NCBI GenBank assembly: GCA_966128725.1 | Contig: CBHYLN010000006.1 | Location: forward strand, 1-64,000 | DNA length: 64,000 bases | Reading direction: 5' to 3' | Source of the DNA: JAFDZV01 sp966128725 | GTDB lineage: Bacteria; Bacteroidota; Ignavibacteria; OLB7 | Part shown: positions 18,026 to 26,686 of the stretch, piece after piece | Position numbering within the stretch: position 1 is the first letter of the stretch | Layout: the number at the start of each line of letters is the position of its first letter | Notes under the pieces: model-generated | The model's database searches: none | Told to the model about the DNA's origin: nothing | What the model saw: the letters and a program-made list of their open reading frames with translations, nothing else | Translations under genes and position numbers: made by a program

Positions 18026-18640
18026 ATGTCGTTGTTCAGCACGAAACCCGAACTGCCGAAGGAGAATTCCTACGGGCTCCCGAAGCTCCCAACCGGCCAG
18101 CTCTACACCGAGAAGTTCCCGGTGCTTACCTACGGCCCCGTGCCCATTGTTGAGCTGGAGACCTGGCAGTTCGAGATTTCCGGGCTGGTAAGCCCACGGC
18201 GTACGTGGTCGTGGGAGCAGTTCATGGCACTGCCGCAGACAACGCTTCATGCGGACTTCCATTGCGTTACCCACTGGTCGCGTTTCGATGATGATTGGAC
18301 GGGCGTGATGTTCCGCGATCTGTGGGCGGAGATTTCCGGCAACGTGCAGCCCGATGCCGCGTACGTAATGCAGCACGCATACGGCGGCTACACAACCAAC
18401 CTGCCGCTGCAGTGGATGCTCGACGAGGATGTGATGTTCGCGCACACGTTCAACGGCGAACCATTGCCAGTTGAACACGGCGGCCCGATGCGGGTGATTA
18501 CACCGAAGCGGTATGCCTGGAAGGGCGCGAAGTGGATCAAGGGGCTGGAGTTCATGAGCACCAACAAGCCCGGATTCTGGGAACAGAACGGCTACAGCAA
18601 CAGCGCCGACCCCTGGAAGGAGGAGCGCTACTGGGAGTAG
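18026..18640 (+). CDS. Sulfite oxidase-fold molybdopterin oxidoreductase
   Basis: 204 residues, a single Oxidored_molyb (sulfite oxidase catalytic) domain. The pattern VLTYGPVPIVELETWQFEISGLV, TWSWEQFMALPQ, ADFHCVTHWSRFDDDWTGV is that of the YuiH-like cytosolic family. Cys80 in FHCVTHWS would ligate molybdenum. TNLPLQWMLDEDVMFAHTFNGEPLPVEHGGPMRVITPKRYAWKGAKWIKG is the standard cofactor-binding half. No signal peptide, haem or dimerisation domain is present, so it is a small cytosolic enzyme of unknown substrate. The Moco gene mobA lies 8 kb away. A hairpin 60 bases downstream probably ends transcription. Confidence 0.92.
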   Translation: MSLFSTKPELPKENSYGLPKLPTGQLYTEKFPVLTYGPVPIVELETWQFEISGLVSPRRTWSWEQFMALPQTTLHADFHCVTHWSRFDDDWTGVMFRDLWAEISGNVQPDAAYVMQHAYGGYTTNLPLQWMLDEDVMFAHTFNGEPLPVEHGGPMRVITPKRYAWKGAKWIKGLEFMSTNKPGFWEQNGYSNSADPWKEERYWE

Positions 18641-18702
18641 CGCATCGCGTTGCGGAAATGGAGCAACAGTGCCTCCATCGAAGGTATCCCCGGCTTGCAG
18701 AT

Positions 18703-18737
18703 ATGCCGGATCGAGGCATGGCTTTTCGATCCGGCAT
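18703..18737. terminator. Bidirectional terminator hairpin between convergent genes
   Basis: Twelve-base perfect stem ATGCCGGATCGA / TCGATCCGGCAT (18703-18714 with 18726-18737), between the sulfite-oxidase-fold gene (+) and mutY (-). T runs are short. Confidence 0.65.
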
Positions 18738-18776
18738 CGTTCGTTATTGGACTATCCAGACCGAACCACAACATCT

Positions 18777-19787
18777 TCAGCCCGGCAGCCGTACGTGATC
18801 GTGTTCGGCGATCTCCCCTTCCCGCGCAAGCGGCACGCCGTTGGCAACACATACCGCAAAGCCTTCACGCGCCAGCGAGTTCACAACGGCCAGCAGTTGC
18901 CGCCGTACCGCTGTTGTGGCATTGGCAACGTTCATCGCGGCCAGGGCACGGTCGATCAGCGTGGCAACCGGCAGAGCTTCCTCGGCCAATCGCAGAATCT
19001 CCACCAGGCGGCCCCGCCATATTCGACGGGGCGTGCCAAGGATCGCCGGCTCGGCCCGGGCGGCATGTTCCGGCCGAAAAAGTTCGATTGGCAGCGGGTT
19101 GGCCGATAGACAGTGCCCGGCAACCGGGCAGCCGCCGCATGCCGGATTACGCGCGGTGCACACAGTGGCGCCCAGGTCCATCAACGCCTGATGCCAGCGG
19201 TACGCGTCGTTTGCGGGCAGCATGGCTTCGGCGACAACCGCAACCGCCGCGGCCGGCATAACCTGCGATGCGGTGTGGCACTTGTGGAAGATCCGCCCCA
19301 GCACACGCGCAACATTGACATCCACAACCGGCACCGCCGCGCCAAAGGCGAAGCAGGCAACCGCCGCGGCCGTGTATGGCCCCAGCCCCGGAAGCCTGAT
19401 AAGCTCGGCAACCGATTCCGGGAAGCGCCCGGCGTGGCGCTCAACAACGGCGCGCGCGGCAGCCTGAAGCCTCAGCACGCGGCTGTTGTACCCCATCCCC
19501 TGCCATGCGCGAATGACCTCGCCCTGTGAAGCCTGCGCAAGCGACCGTGCGTCCGGAAATCGACGCAGGAATTCCGGCAGCTTGGCGGCTACCCGGGCGG
19601 TCTGTGTCTGCTGCAGCATCACTTCGCTCACCAGCACCACGTACGGATCAACGATCGGCTCGCCGGCCGGCCGCGCAACGGCGCGCTCCACCGAACGCCA
19701 CTGGAAGCTGCGCGCAGTACGGTTGAACCACTCCAGCAGGCGCCCCTGCACAACGTCACGCCAGCGCTCTACGCTCAGCGGTTGCAT
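18777..19787 (-). CDS. mutY: A/G-specific adenine glycosylase MutY
   Basis: 336 residues. MutY removes adenine mispaired with 8-oxoguanine. The core carries EVMLQQTQT (with the catalytic Glu), GYNSRVLRLQAAAR, the helix-hairpin-helix LPGLGPYTAAAVACFAFG and the catalytic Asp in VPVVDVNVARVLGR. The [4Fe-4S] site is CTARNPACGGCPVAGHC, spacing C-x6-C-x2-C-x5-C. The last 110 residues lack an obvious NUDIX-like OxoG-recognition domain and instead look like a small winged-helix (RRIWRGRLVEILR..., LLAVVNSLAREGFAV), as in actinobacterial MutY. The start is the ATG at 19787; a TTG at 19805 is also in frame. Confidence 0.93.
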   Translation of the reverse strand: MQPLSVERWRDVVQGRLLEWFNRTARSFQWRSVERAVARPAGEPIVDPYVVLVSEVMLQQTQTARVAAKLPEFLRRFPDARSLAQASQGEVIRAWQGMGYNSRVLRLQAAARAVVERHAGRFPESVAELIRLPGLGPYTAAAVACFAFGAAVPVVDVNVARVLGRIFHKCHTASQVMPAAAVAVVAEAMLPANDAYRWHQALMDLGATVCTARNPACGGCPVAGHCLSANPLPIELFRPEHAARAEPAILGTPRRIWRGRLVEILRLAEEALPVATLIDRALAAMNVANATTAVRRQLLAVVNSLAREGFAVCVANGVPLAREGEIAEHDHVRLPG

Positions 19788-20176
19788 CAGTGTTGAACTT
19801 GGCAACGAATCTCCTCACGATGGTTGACAAACGATGCCCGGCATCACCTGCCTTCACGCCCCGGCGTCGCGGGATTGCATCGGCTTTGCCGAAGCAGCCG
19901 GCAATGTGGCGGGCATGTATGCGGCACGGGCAATCCTACTACGCGCCCTGATGAATCCGCAGGCACGGCTACGCCGTCATGGCCAGCACATCGCAAGTTT
20001 CGCCCACCGTGCCCACGGCGAAGCATCAAGTCACGCAAGATAATCCCTGGGCAGGAGCGGAGCGCACCGGCTTCCACGCATCACACCATCATCAAGCCTG
20101 TCCCATGCGGTATATTGCGCCGCTTGTGGTGGCATGCAGCATGCAGTGTACGCCAACTTGAACACGTAATACACGG
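19788..20176. other. Divergent intergenic region mutY/galE
   Basis: 389 bases with no supported gene. It must hold both promoters. A TATATTGC element for galE is at 20111, and a weaker CATCGTTTG on the minus strand could serve mutY. Nothing else is recognised. Confidence 0.5.
20111..20118 (+). promoter_or_regulatory. Candidate -7 element for galE
   Basis: TATATTGC followed by GCCGC, about 58 bases upstream of the galE ATG; same form as the elements before sixA and the nucleotidyltransferase gene. Confidence 0.35.
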
Positions 20177-21145
20177 ATGCACGTACTTCTTACCGGCGGC
20201 GCCGGATACATCGGCAGCGTTGTCTGCGAGGAACTTATTTCCGCCGGGCACGGCGTTGTGGTGTACGACAACCTTTCGAAGGGCCACCGCGAGATGGTAC
20301 ATCCGGACGCGGCGTTTGTGCAGGCCGACCTGCGCGACGGCGCCCGGCTGCGCGCCACGATGGCCGAACACGGCGTGCAGGCCGTCGTCCATATGGCGGC
20401 TGATTCGCTGGTTGGCGAATCCGTTGCCCAGCCGCGCACGTATTACGCCAACAACGTTGGCGCCGGGCTGGAGCTTCTGAACGCGATGGTTGATTGCGGT
20501 GTAGAGCGGATCGTGTTTTCCTCCACAGCGGCGGTGTACGGCGAGCCGACGAAGCAGCCGATCGAGGAGACCGATCCCACAATCCCCACCAATCCGTACG
20601 GCGAAACGAAGCTTGCACTGGAGCGCGCATTGCACTGGTACGGCGGCGCGTACGGCATCCGCCATGCGTCGCTCCGGTACTTCAATGCGGCCGGGGCAAG
20701 CCAGCGCTGCGGCGAGCTGCACGTACCCGAAACGCACCTTATCCCGATTGTGCTGGACGTTGCGGCGGGCCTTCGCCCCAATGTCACGATCTACGGAACG
20801 GACTACCCCACACACGACGGCACTTGTGTGCGCGATTACATCCACGTGATCGATCTGGCCCGCGCCCACGTGATGGCGTTGGACGTGCTTGCTCAGCGCA
20901 ATGCAACGTACAATCTGGGCTGCGGCGGCAACGGGTACTCCGTGTTGGATGTGGTACAGGCCGCGCGTGCGGTAACCGGGCGCGATATCCCCGTGCAGCT
21001 TGGCGCGCGCCGCGCCGGTGATCCCGCGGTGCTGGTGGCCGCATCGGACCGGATCCGCGCCGAGCTGGGCTGGGCCCCCGAGTATCAGGACCTTGCGGTA
21101 ATCATCGAATCGGCCTGGCGGTGGCAACTGGAACACCGGCGATAA
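20177..21145 (+). CDS. galE: UDP-glucose 4-epimerase
   Basis: 322 residues, extended SDR family. GalE interconverts UDP-glucose and UDP-galactose with bound NAD. The nucleotide motif TGGAGYIGS is at the N-terminus. The catalytic pair is Tyr141/Lys145 in NPYGETK, with SSTAAVYG (Ser/Thr115-117) before it. YFNAAGA and CVRDYIHVIDLARAH are the substrate-binding motifs that single out GalE among related epimerases. It supplies galactose units for surface polysaccharides or recycles galactose. It is a single gene, divergent from mutY and convergent with the J-like protein 36 bases downstream. Confidence 0.95.
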   Translation: MHVLLTGGAGYIGSVVCEELISAGHGVVVYDNLSKGHREMVHPDAAFVQADLRDGARLRATMAEHGVQAVVHMAADSLVGESVAQPRTYYANNVGAGLELLNAMVDCGVERIVFSSTAAVYGEPTKQPIEETDPTIPTNPYGETKLALERALHWYGGAYGIRHASLRYFNAAGASQRCGELHVPETHLIPIVLDVAAGLRPNVTIYGTDYPTHDGTCVRDYIHVIDLARAHVMALDVLAQRNATYNLGCGGNGYSVLDVVQAARAVTGRDIPVQLGARRAGDPAVLVAASDRIRAELGWAPEYQDLAVIIESAWRWQLEHRR

Positions 21146-21181
21146 CAACGGCACAGGTACGGCAATGCCTGTTGGACTGCG

Positions 21182-22873
21182 TTATCGGATTCGTGCCCTG
21201 CCCACCCTGGTACGCAGGTCGTCGTGGGCATCAACAATGCCCGCGCGCGGTGTCATGATGCCCAGCTCGGCCTCCTCGCGCTGCACGGCATCCAACGACT
21301 TCACGCCGCCATTATACCGCGCCATCATCTTCCGGTATTCACCGAACAGCGCATCGTATCGGCCCCATGTTTTCCGGCACAGATCGCCCCACACCCGCCG
21401 GGCCTGCACCAGCGCTGCCTCCTGCACGCCACTATCGGCCGTTCCGGTGCGCAAGCTCTCCAACTTGGTGAGCTGCCGGTCGAGCGTGTCGGCAAGTTTT
21501 TCCAGATAGTTGGCATCATAATCGATGCTGTCCTCCAGTTGGCCCAGCACAACTTCCTTTGCCGTGACAAGGTGAATCCGGTCTTCAATGGGTCGGTTGA
21601 CACCAACGGACTCCTCAACGGTGTCCAACTCGGAATCGCGCATGGGAACGTGTTCGGCCACGTCAGGTGGGATAGTCGCCCCATCATCCCGATATCCGGA
21701 CCATGTTGATTCCTTGTTGTTGTCGATCATCGTGGAGATGGTCATCATGGCAATCACCAGGCCCACCATGGTAAATCCGATAATCTTCTCGCGCTTTTTC
21801 TGTTTGGCGGTACGCTTCACGGGCACGCGGTCCTGCTGGGTGGGGCGTGCGGCCAAGGCTGCACGGCCAAGCCTGTTGGCCTCGGCCTGCAGCGTGTTGG
21901 CAAGCTGCTGGTCGCCGGAAACCACGGCAGCCTCGACAATGGTTTCCAGCAGCGCGGCCCCCTTGTCGAACGCGGCTCTGGTGGGCGGGAAGTCCGGCCC
22001 GGTCAGCGATTCCAGCTCATGGAGTTTCGGCTGCACGTTGCGCCTGAACGCGGTTCGCGCAAGCTCGATGGCAGGCTCAAGTGAACGCGATGGCGCGCGA
22101 CCAAGCTCTTCCCGGATTGGCGCGATCACGGTATCGAGATCGATCAGCACCGGAGCAAACGCCTCCATCACGATGGAACGCACATGCTTTCGTGGCGCGC
22201 CGGCGCCCGCTAGATCGTCGTTGTGATCGCGCGCCTGCCCGTACTCGCCGGCCTCCACGAGCGCTGCAAGCAGGTCGCGCGACGGTTCCAGTACGGGCAA
22301 CCAGGCCTGAGCCCTGAAACTTCGGACGTCGCCCATGCCGGCAGCCGGCGTCAATCGCGAATGCGCGTCATCCAGCGCGAACTGTTCCCAGAACTCATCG
22401 GAGTTGATCGCAACAGCCCACGCCGCAATCGCCCGCCCCCAGATCCCCGCCGACTGCCCAATCGGCCCGAAACGTATGTCGTCATCCGATGACGAGCCCG
22501 CCAATGCCAGCGAATGCAGCAGCCGCGCAAGGTTTGCCTTGGCGCGCGCACCGGGCTCGGCCTCCCATATGTCCACGGCCGCTGGAAACCTGCCCCGGTT
22601 GATCGCCGCCAATGCCGCGCGATCCTGGTCGGAATCAGCCGTGAACCACATCAGCCGCGCGGCCAGCCGAGCAGGCACCGAAGCAAGCGCCACGCCGGCA
22701 GCGCTCAGGGCCTCGGCGGTGCGGTCGTGCGCCATGATACGCGCCATCGGGTCGGTCCCGGTACAATCGCAGGCGATGCCGCGCTCCGCAACCAACTGGC
22801 CCAGGCGCGCGGCATCCATCGGTTCGTTGGCGCATACACCGAGCAAACGAAACGGGTTCGAGAAATAAGCCAT
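21182..22873 (-). CDS. J-domain-like single-pass membrane protein, unknown function
   Basis: 563 residues. It begins AYFSNPFRLLGVCANEPMDAARLGQLVAERG, reminiscent of J-like proteins (NPFxxLGV...), but without the HPD motif, so it would not stimulate Hsp70. A helical region follows to about residue 340 with ALLAALVEAGEY-type repeats. Then come a basic stretch (KRTAKQKKREK), one membrane helix at about 365-383, and a C-terminal 180-residue helical domain that looks extracytoplasmic (LEKLADTLDRQLTKLESL, VWGDLCRKTWGRYDALFGEYRKM). The start at 22873 is chosen because the upstream extension is not protein-like. I do not know its function. It is convergent with galE. Confidence 0.75.
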   Translation of the reverse strand: MAYFSNPFRLLGVCANEPMDAARLGQLVAERGIACDCTGTDPMARIMAHDRTAEALSAAGVALASVPARLAARLMWFTADSDQDRAALAAINRGRFPAAVDIWEAEPGARAKANLARLLHSLALAGSSSDDDIRFGPIGQSAGIWGRAIAAWAVAINSDEFWEQFALDDAHSRLTPAAGMGDVRSFRAQAWLPVLEPSRDLLAALVEAGEYGQARDHNDDLAGAGAPRKHVRSIVMEAFAPVLIDLDTVIAPIREELGRAPSRSLEPAIELARTAFRRNVQPKLHELESLTGPDFPPTRAAFDKGAALLETIVEAAVVSGDQQLANTLQAEANRLGRAALAARPTQQDRVPVKRTAKQKKREKIIGFTMVGLVIAMMTISTMIDNNKESTWSGYRDDGATIPPDVAEHVPMRDSELDTVEESVGVNRPIEDRIHLVTAKEVVLGQLEDSIDYDANYLEKLADTLDRQLTKLESLRTGTADSGVQEAALVQARRVWGDLCRKTWGRYDALFGEYRKMMARYNGGVKSLDAVQREEAELGIMTPRAGIVDAHDDLRTRVGRARIR

Positions 22874-22999
22874 GTGCCGGTTGTGCTGGATGGATAGGCC
22901 GGTGCCGCGCATACCGAGGTGTGGGCGGTACCGTATCGTGCGAAGATGAAATCAATTGTGGCGCGCTGCCGGTGCGCAAACGGCTGGCACGAAGCGTTG

Positions 23000-23007
23000 T
23001 AAATTGC
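23000..23007 (+). promoter_or_regulatory. Candidate -7 element for the cystathionine beta-synthase-type gene
   Basis: TAAATTGC followed by GTGGCC. A 7-base hairpin ATTTGGC-CTTTC-GCCAAAT lies in the leader at 23037-23055. Confidence 0.3.
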
Positions 23008-23086
23008 GTGGCCAGCGTGGCTGGCATGCTACGAAGGATTTGGCCTTTCGCCAAATACCCAACCGAACCCAATCCGGATATCGCGC

Positions 23087-24451
23087 ATGAAGTACATCAA
23101 TTCCGTTACCGAGCTGATCGGGAACACTCCACTTGTTCGATTGAACCGCGTTGTTACCACCGAGTCGGGAGCGTTGGTGCTCGCGAAGCTGGAGAGCGCG
23201 AACCCCGGCGGGTCGGTAAAGGACCGGATCGGCATTCGGATGATCGAGGCGGCCGAGCGCGATGGCCGGATAAAACCCGGCGGATTGGTGATCGAGCCCA
23301 CAAGCGGAAACACCGGCATCGGCCTTACGCTTGCGGCCATCCAGAAAGGATATCGTTGCCTGTTTGTCATGACCGACAAGGCATCGGTTGAGCGCGTTCG
23401 TTACCTGAAGGCAATGGGCGCCGATGTGTTGATTGTTCCGTCGGCGGCAAAGCCGAGCTCGCCGGAATACTACTACAACACGGCGCAGCGCCTGGCTTCG
23501 GAGATCCCGAACTCGATCATGCTGAACCAATACGACAACCCGGCCAACCCGGAATCGCACTACTACGGGACCGCGCCGGAGATGTGGGAGCAGACCGGGG
23601 GCGCAATCACACACTTCGTTGCCGGCATGGGAACCGGCGGCACGATTTCCGGTTGCGGGCGCTTTCTGAAGGAGAAGAACCCGAACATCAAGGTGATCGG
23701 CGCCGACCCCACGGGCTCGTCGCTGAAGACGTACAAGGAAACCGGACGGCTGGTTGAGGCCCTCCCCTATCTGATCGAAGGAGTCGGGCAGGAGCGCATC
23801 CCCGGCAATCTCCATTTCGAGTTCGTTGACGAAGTAGTGAACGTCACCGATCGCGAAGCCTTCGCGATGGCACGGCGCATGGCACGCGAGGAAGGAATTT
23901 TCTGCGGCGGTTCGTCGGGCATGAACATGGTTGCCGCGCAGAAGGCGGCGCGAGGCCTGAAGCAGGGCGATGTGATGGTGGTGATCGTATGCGATACCGG
24001 CGAACGGTATCTCACCAAGCATCATTCCGACGAGTGGTTGCAGGAGAAGGGTTTCCTGGAGCCGGAGAAAATCACGTTGCAGGTGGTGCTTCAGATGAAG
24101 ACGCTCCGTAACGGCGCGGCCCCGCTGGTGGCTGCCTCGCCAACGATGACCGTCCGCGAAGCGCTCGACCTGATGAATGGCCAGGGATTCAGCCAGCTCC
24201 CGGTGATCGACGAAGGCAGGCCCGTTGGCTCGCTGCGCGACAACCGTGTAATGGCGGCCGTGCTGGAGGATCGCGCGCTGCTGGACAGCCCTGTAAAGGA
24301 CGTGATGGAACCCAGCTTCCCGGTGGTTCCACACACCACCGATGTCAACAACGCAATCCGATATCTGAAGGACGCCCGCGCGGTGCTGATCGACGACTAC
24401 GGCATCATCGGCGGCATCCTTACGCGGCACGATCTGGTGGAATACACCTGA
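23087..24451 (+). CDS. Cystathionine beta-synthase-type enzyme with CBS domain pair
   Basis: 454 residues, a PLP enzyme of the cysteine synthase/cystathionine beta-synthase family. SVTELIGNTPLVRLN starts the fold. Lys45 in NPGGSVKDRIG forms the Schiff base. PTSGNTGIGL binds the substrate carboxylate, and GTGGTISG binds the phosphate of PLP. Residues 335-454 form a Bateman module (two CBS motifs: MTVREALDLMNGQGFSQLPVID and VKDVMEPSFPVVPHTTDV), the layout of true cystathionine beta-synthase, where it regulates activity. It likely makes cystathionine from serine and homocysteine, or cysteine. No other sulfur gene is adjacent. A strong terminator follows. Confidence 0.93.
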   Translation: MKYINSVTELIGNTPLVRLNRVVTTESGALVLAKLESANPGGSVKDRIGIRMIEAAERDGRIKPGGLVIEPTSGNTGIGLTLAAIQKGYRCLFVMTDKASVERVRYLKAMGADVLIVPSAAKPSSPEYYYNTAQRLASEIPNSIMLNQYDNPANPESHYYGTAPEMWEQTGGAITHFVAGMGTGGTISGCGRFLKEKNPNIKVIGADPTGSSLKTYKETGRLVEALPYLIEGVGQERIPGNLHFEFVDEVVNVTDREAFAMARRMAREEGIFCGGSSGMNMVAAQKAARGLKQGDVMVVIVCDTGERYLTKHHSDEWLQEKGFLEPEKITLQVVLQMKTLRNGAAPLVAASPTMTVREALDLMNGQGFSQLPVIDEGRPVGSLRDNRVMAAVLEDRALLDSPVKDVMEPSFPVVPHTTDVNNAIRYLKDARAVLIDDYGIIGGILTRHDLVEYT

Positions 24452-24489
24452 TCCACCGCCGAACGGCGCGCTCCACGATTTCATGCCAG

Positions 24490-24516
24490 GGCCCAACAAC
24501 GAGACGTTGTTGGGCC
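24490..24516. terminator. Bidirectional terminator between convergent genes
   Basis: Twelve-base perfect stem GGCCCAACAACG / CGTTGTTGGGCC with loop AGA, followed on the plus strand by TTGTGCGTTG. It separates the cystathionine beta-synthase-type gene (+) from pyrC (-). Confidence 0.7.
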
Positions 24517-24560
24517 TTGTGCGTTGCTAATAGGAAGTATGTCAGCGGCGGCTGTTGCGG

Positions 24561-25844
24561 CTACAACGTGCTCCAGACGATCGCGCCATTGTTGGCGATC
24601 GCAATCGGCTTGCCCTTCAAGGCCCATCCATCGAACGGCGTGTTCCACGACATCGTCTGGAACTTCGACTTGTCCACCGTCCACTCCGCATCCGGCGCGA
24701 AGATCGTCAGGTTGGCACGCTCGCCCTCGGCAATGGCGGGCACCGGCTGCGACAGTATCCGCCGGGGATTGATGGCCATCAGCTCCACCAGGCGCCCCAG
24801 TGTGATAACACCGGCGTGCAGCAGGTACGTGCAGCTCAGGCCGATCGATGTCTCCAGGCCGATGATGCCATTGGGCGCGCTCTGGAACTCCACCTCCTTC
24901 TCGGCCAGCGCGTGCGGCGCGTGATCGGTTGCGATCACGTCGATCGTGCCGTCGGCAAACCCTTCTAGGATTGCGTCCACATCGGCCTGCGTGCGCAACG
25001 GCGGATTCATCTTGGCGTTGGTGCCGTATCGCTCAACGGCTTCGTCGGTCAGGATAAAATGATGCGGGGTCACCTCGCAGGTGATGCCGGCCGCTCCGCG
25101 CGCCTTGGCCGCGCGCACCAGCCCCACGCCACCGCGGGTGCTCATGTGCGAAACATGATACGGCCGGCCGCCGGAGAACTCGGAGAGCATGATGTCGCGC
25201 GAGATGATCAGATCCTCGGCAACATCGGGATAACCCGGCATCCCAAGCTTGGTGGCGGTAACACCTTCGTTCATCGCGAAGCCGCGTGTCATCGAGTGTT
25301 CCTCGCAATGCTGGCTGAGCACGGCCCCCTCGAACATCGTGGCGTACTCAAACGCACGGCGCATCACCTCCGGCGAGCGCACGCAGTCACCGTCATCGGT
25401 AAACAGGCGCACGCCGGCTTCATACAGCGCGCCCATCGGCGCAAGCTCCTCGCCCTTGCGACCCTTGGTGGTCGCGGCCGAGGGAAGCACATCCACGGCC
25501 AGGCCATGCGCGCGGTACAGGATGGAGTGCACAACCTCGATCGAATCGATCGCGGGCGTGGTGTTCGGCATCGCGCACACGCCGGTAAACCCGCCATTGG
25601 CGGCCGAGGCACATCCGGTGGCGATCGTCTCCTTGTGCGTGGCGCCAGGCTCGCGCAGATGCACATGCATATCGTAGAAGCCGGGGGCGGCCACCCAGCC
25701 GGATGCGTCGCGAACGTCGGCGCCGGCGGGTTCGGCTAGGTTGTCGCCAATGGCCTGTATCACTCCGTCGGCCAGGAGAAGATCGGCCGTGCGATCCAGA
25801 TTCTGCGCGGGATGTACCAGTCGGATGTTTTTCAGCAGAAGCAT
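24561..25844 (-). CDS. pyrC: Dihydroorotase, class I
   Basis: 427 residues. Dihydroorotase closes N-carbamoyl-aspartate to dihydroorotate in pyrimidine synthesis. The zinc pair HxH is His60/His62 in GFYDMHVHLREPG. NGGFTGVCAMPNT, the RLFTDDGDCV segment with the bridging Asp of class I enzymes, HCEE, HVSHMST and the catalytic Asp in VIATDHAPHA follow. Length and motifs match Bacillus/Aquifex-type PyrC, not the short E. coli type. The start at 25844 has AGGG about 8 bases upstream; a TTG at 25859 would add five residues. It lies 78 bases downstream of cmk on the same strand. Confidence 0.95.
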   Translation of the reverse strand: MLLLKNIRLVHPAQNLDRTADLLLADGVIQAIGDNLAEPAGADVRDASGWVAAPGFYDMHVHLREPGATHKETIATGCASAANGGFTGVCAMPNTTPAIDSIEVVHSILYRAHGLAVDVLPSAATTKGRKGEELAPMGALYEAGVRLFTDDGDCVRSPEVMRRAFEYATMFEGAVLSQHCEEHSMTRGFAMNEGVTATKLGMPGYPDVAEDLIISRDIMLSEFSGGRPYHVSHMSTRGGVGLVRAAKARGAAGITCEVTPHHFILTDEAVERYGTNAKMNPPLRTQADVDAILEGFADGTIDVIATDHAPHALAEKEVEFQSAPNGIIGLETSIGLSCTYLLHAGVITLGRLVELMAINPRRILSQPVPAIAEGERANLTIFAPDAEWTVDKSKFQTMSWNTPFDGWALKGKPIAIANNGAIVWSTL

Positions 25845-25922
25845 GAGGAGCCCTAACAAGTCAGTGATCGATGCGGAGATGTCGGTTGGTGCCGAGAGAG
25901 TGCCGATACGGAAAGGAAGCGT

Positions 25923-26606
25923 TCAGCCGGCCAGACGCGCGCGCGCCAGCGCAACCACGCGATCCACCTGCTGCTCAACGGTCAGCACGGATGTGTCGAT
26001 CTCGACGGCGTCGTCGGCCTTGCGCAACGGACTGGCATCGCGCGTGGAGTCCTGCCGGTCGCGCTCGGCAAGCTGCGCGGCAAGCCCGTCGATGCTGACC
26101 TCGGCGCCTAGAATTTCCAGCTCGGCATGGCGGCGGCGCGCGCGCGCATCTATATCGGCCACCATGAAGATCTTTACGTCGGCGTTGGGAAACACCACGG
26201 TGCCGATATCGCGACCATCGAGCACGATGCCGCCGCGCTCGGCAGCCTGACGCTGCAGGTCAACCAGACGGCGACGCACGCCGGGATACGAGCTTATCAG
26301 CGATACGTTTGCGGTAACCTCGGGCGTACGGATCGCCGCCGACACATCCTCGCCGTTAAGCAGCACGCGCACAGCCGCGCCATCGTTGCGCTCCAGCAGG
26401 ATGGCGGAGCCTTCGGCAAGGGTTTCCACGGCGTGGCGGTCGTGCGGATCAAGCCCGGAACGCAGCACCGCAAGCGTCACCGCACGGTACATGGCGCCGG
26501 TGTCCACGTACACGTACCCCAGCCGCTCGGCAACAAGCCTGGCGGTTGTGCTTTTTCCGGAGGCGGCCGGCCCGTCGATTGCGATGATCAGGTGCGAGCG
26601 TGACAT
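25923..26606 (-). CDS. cmk: Cytidylate kinase
   Basis: 227 residues. Cmk phosphorylates CMP and dCMP with ATP. The P-loop is IAIDGPAASGKST at the N-terminus, followed by YVYVDTGAMYRAVTL, the NMP-binding region with EVTANVSLISSYPGVR, LVDLQRQAAERGGIVLDGRDIGTVVFP, and the lid/C-terminus RDRQDSTRDASPLRKADDAVEIDTS, all standard for bacterial Cmk. The start at 26606 is chosen because the family begins there; the 83 residues in frame upstream are not family sequence. It precedes pyrC on the same strand, so two pyrimidine genes are together. Confidence 0.96.
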   Translation of the reverse strand: MSRSHLIIAIDGPAASGKSTTARLVAERLGYVYVDTGAMYRAVTLAVLRSGLDPHDRHAVETLAEGSAILLERNDGAAVRVLLNGEDVSAAIRTPEVTANVSLISSYPGVRRRLVDLQRQAAERGGIVLDGRDIGTVVFPNADVKIFMVADIDARARRRHAELEILGAEVSIDGLAAQLAERDRQDSTRDASPLRKADDAVEIDTSVLTVEQQVDRVVALARARLAG

Positions 26607-26686
26607 ATCGGGCAAACATCCGAAAGCGGCACGGTTCGCCCAAGGAGAATGATTGTTGCGATTGGTGCCGGAGGCCCGGCAGCCTG

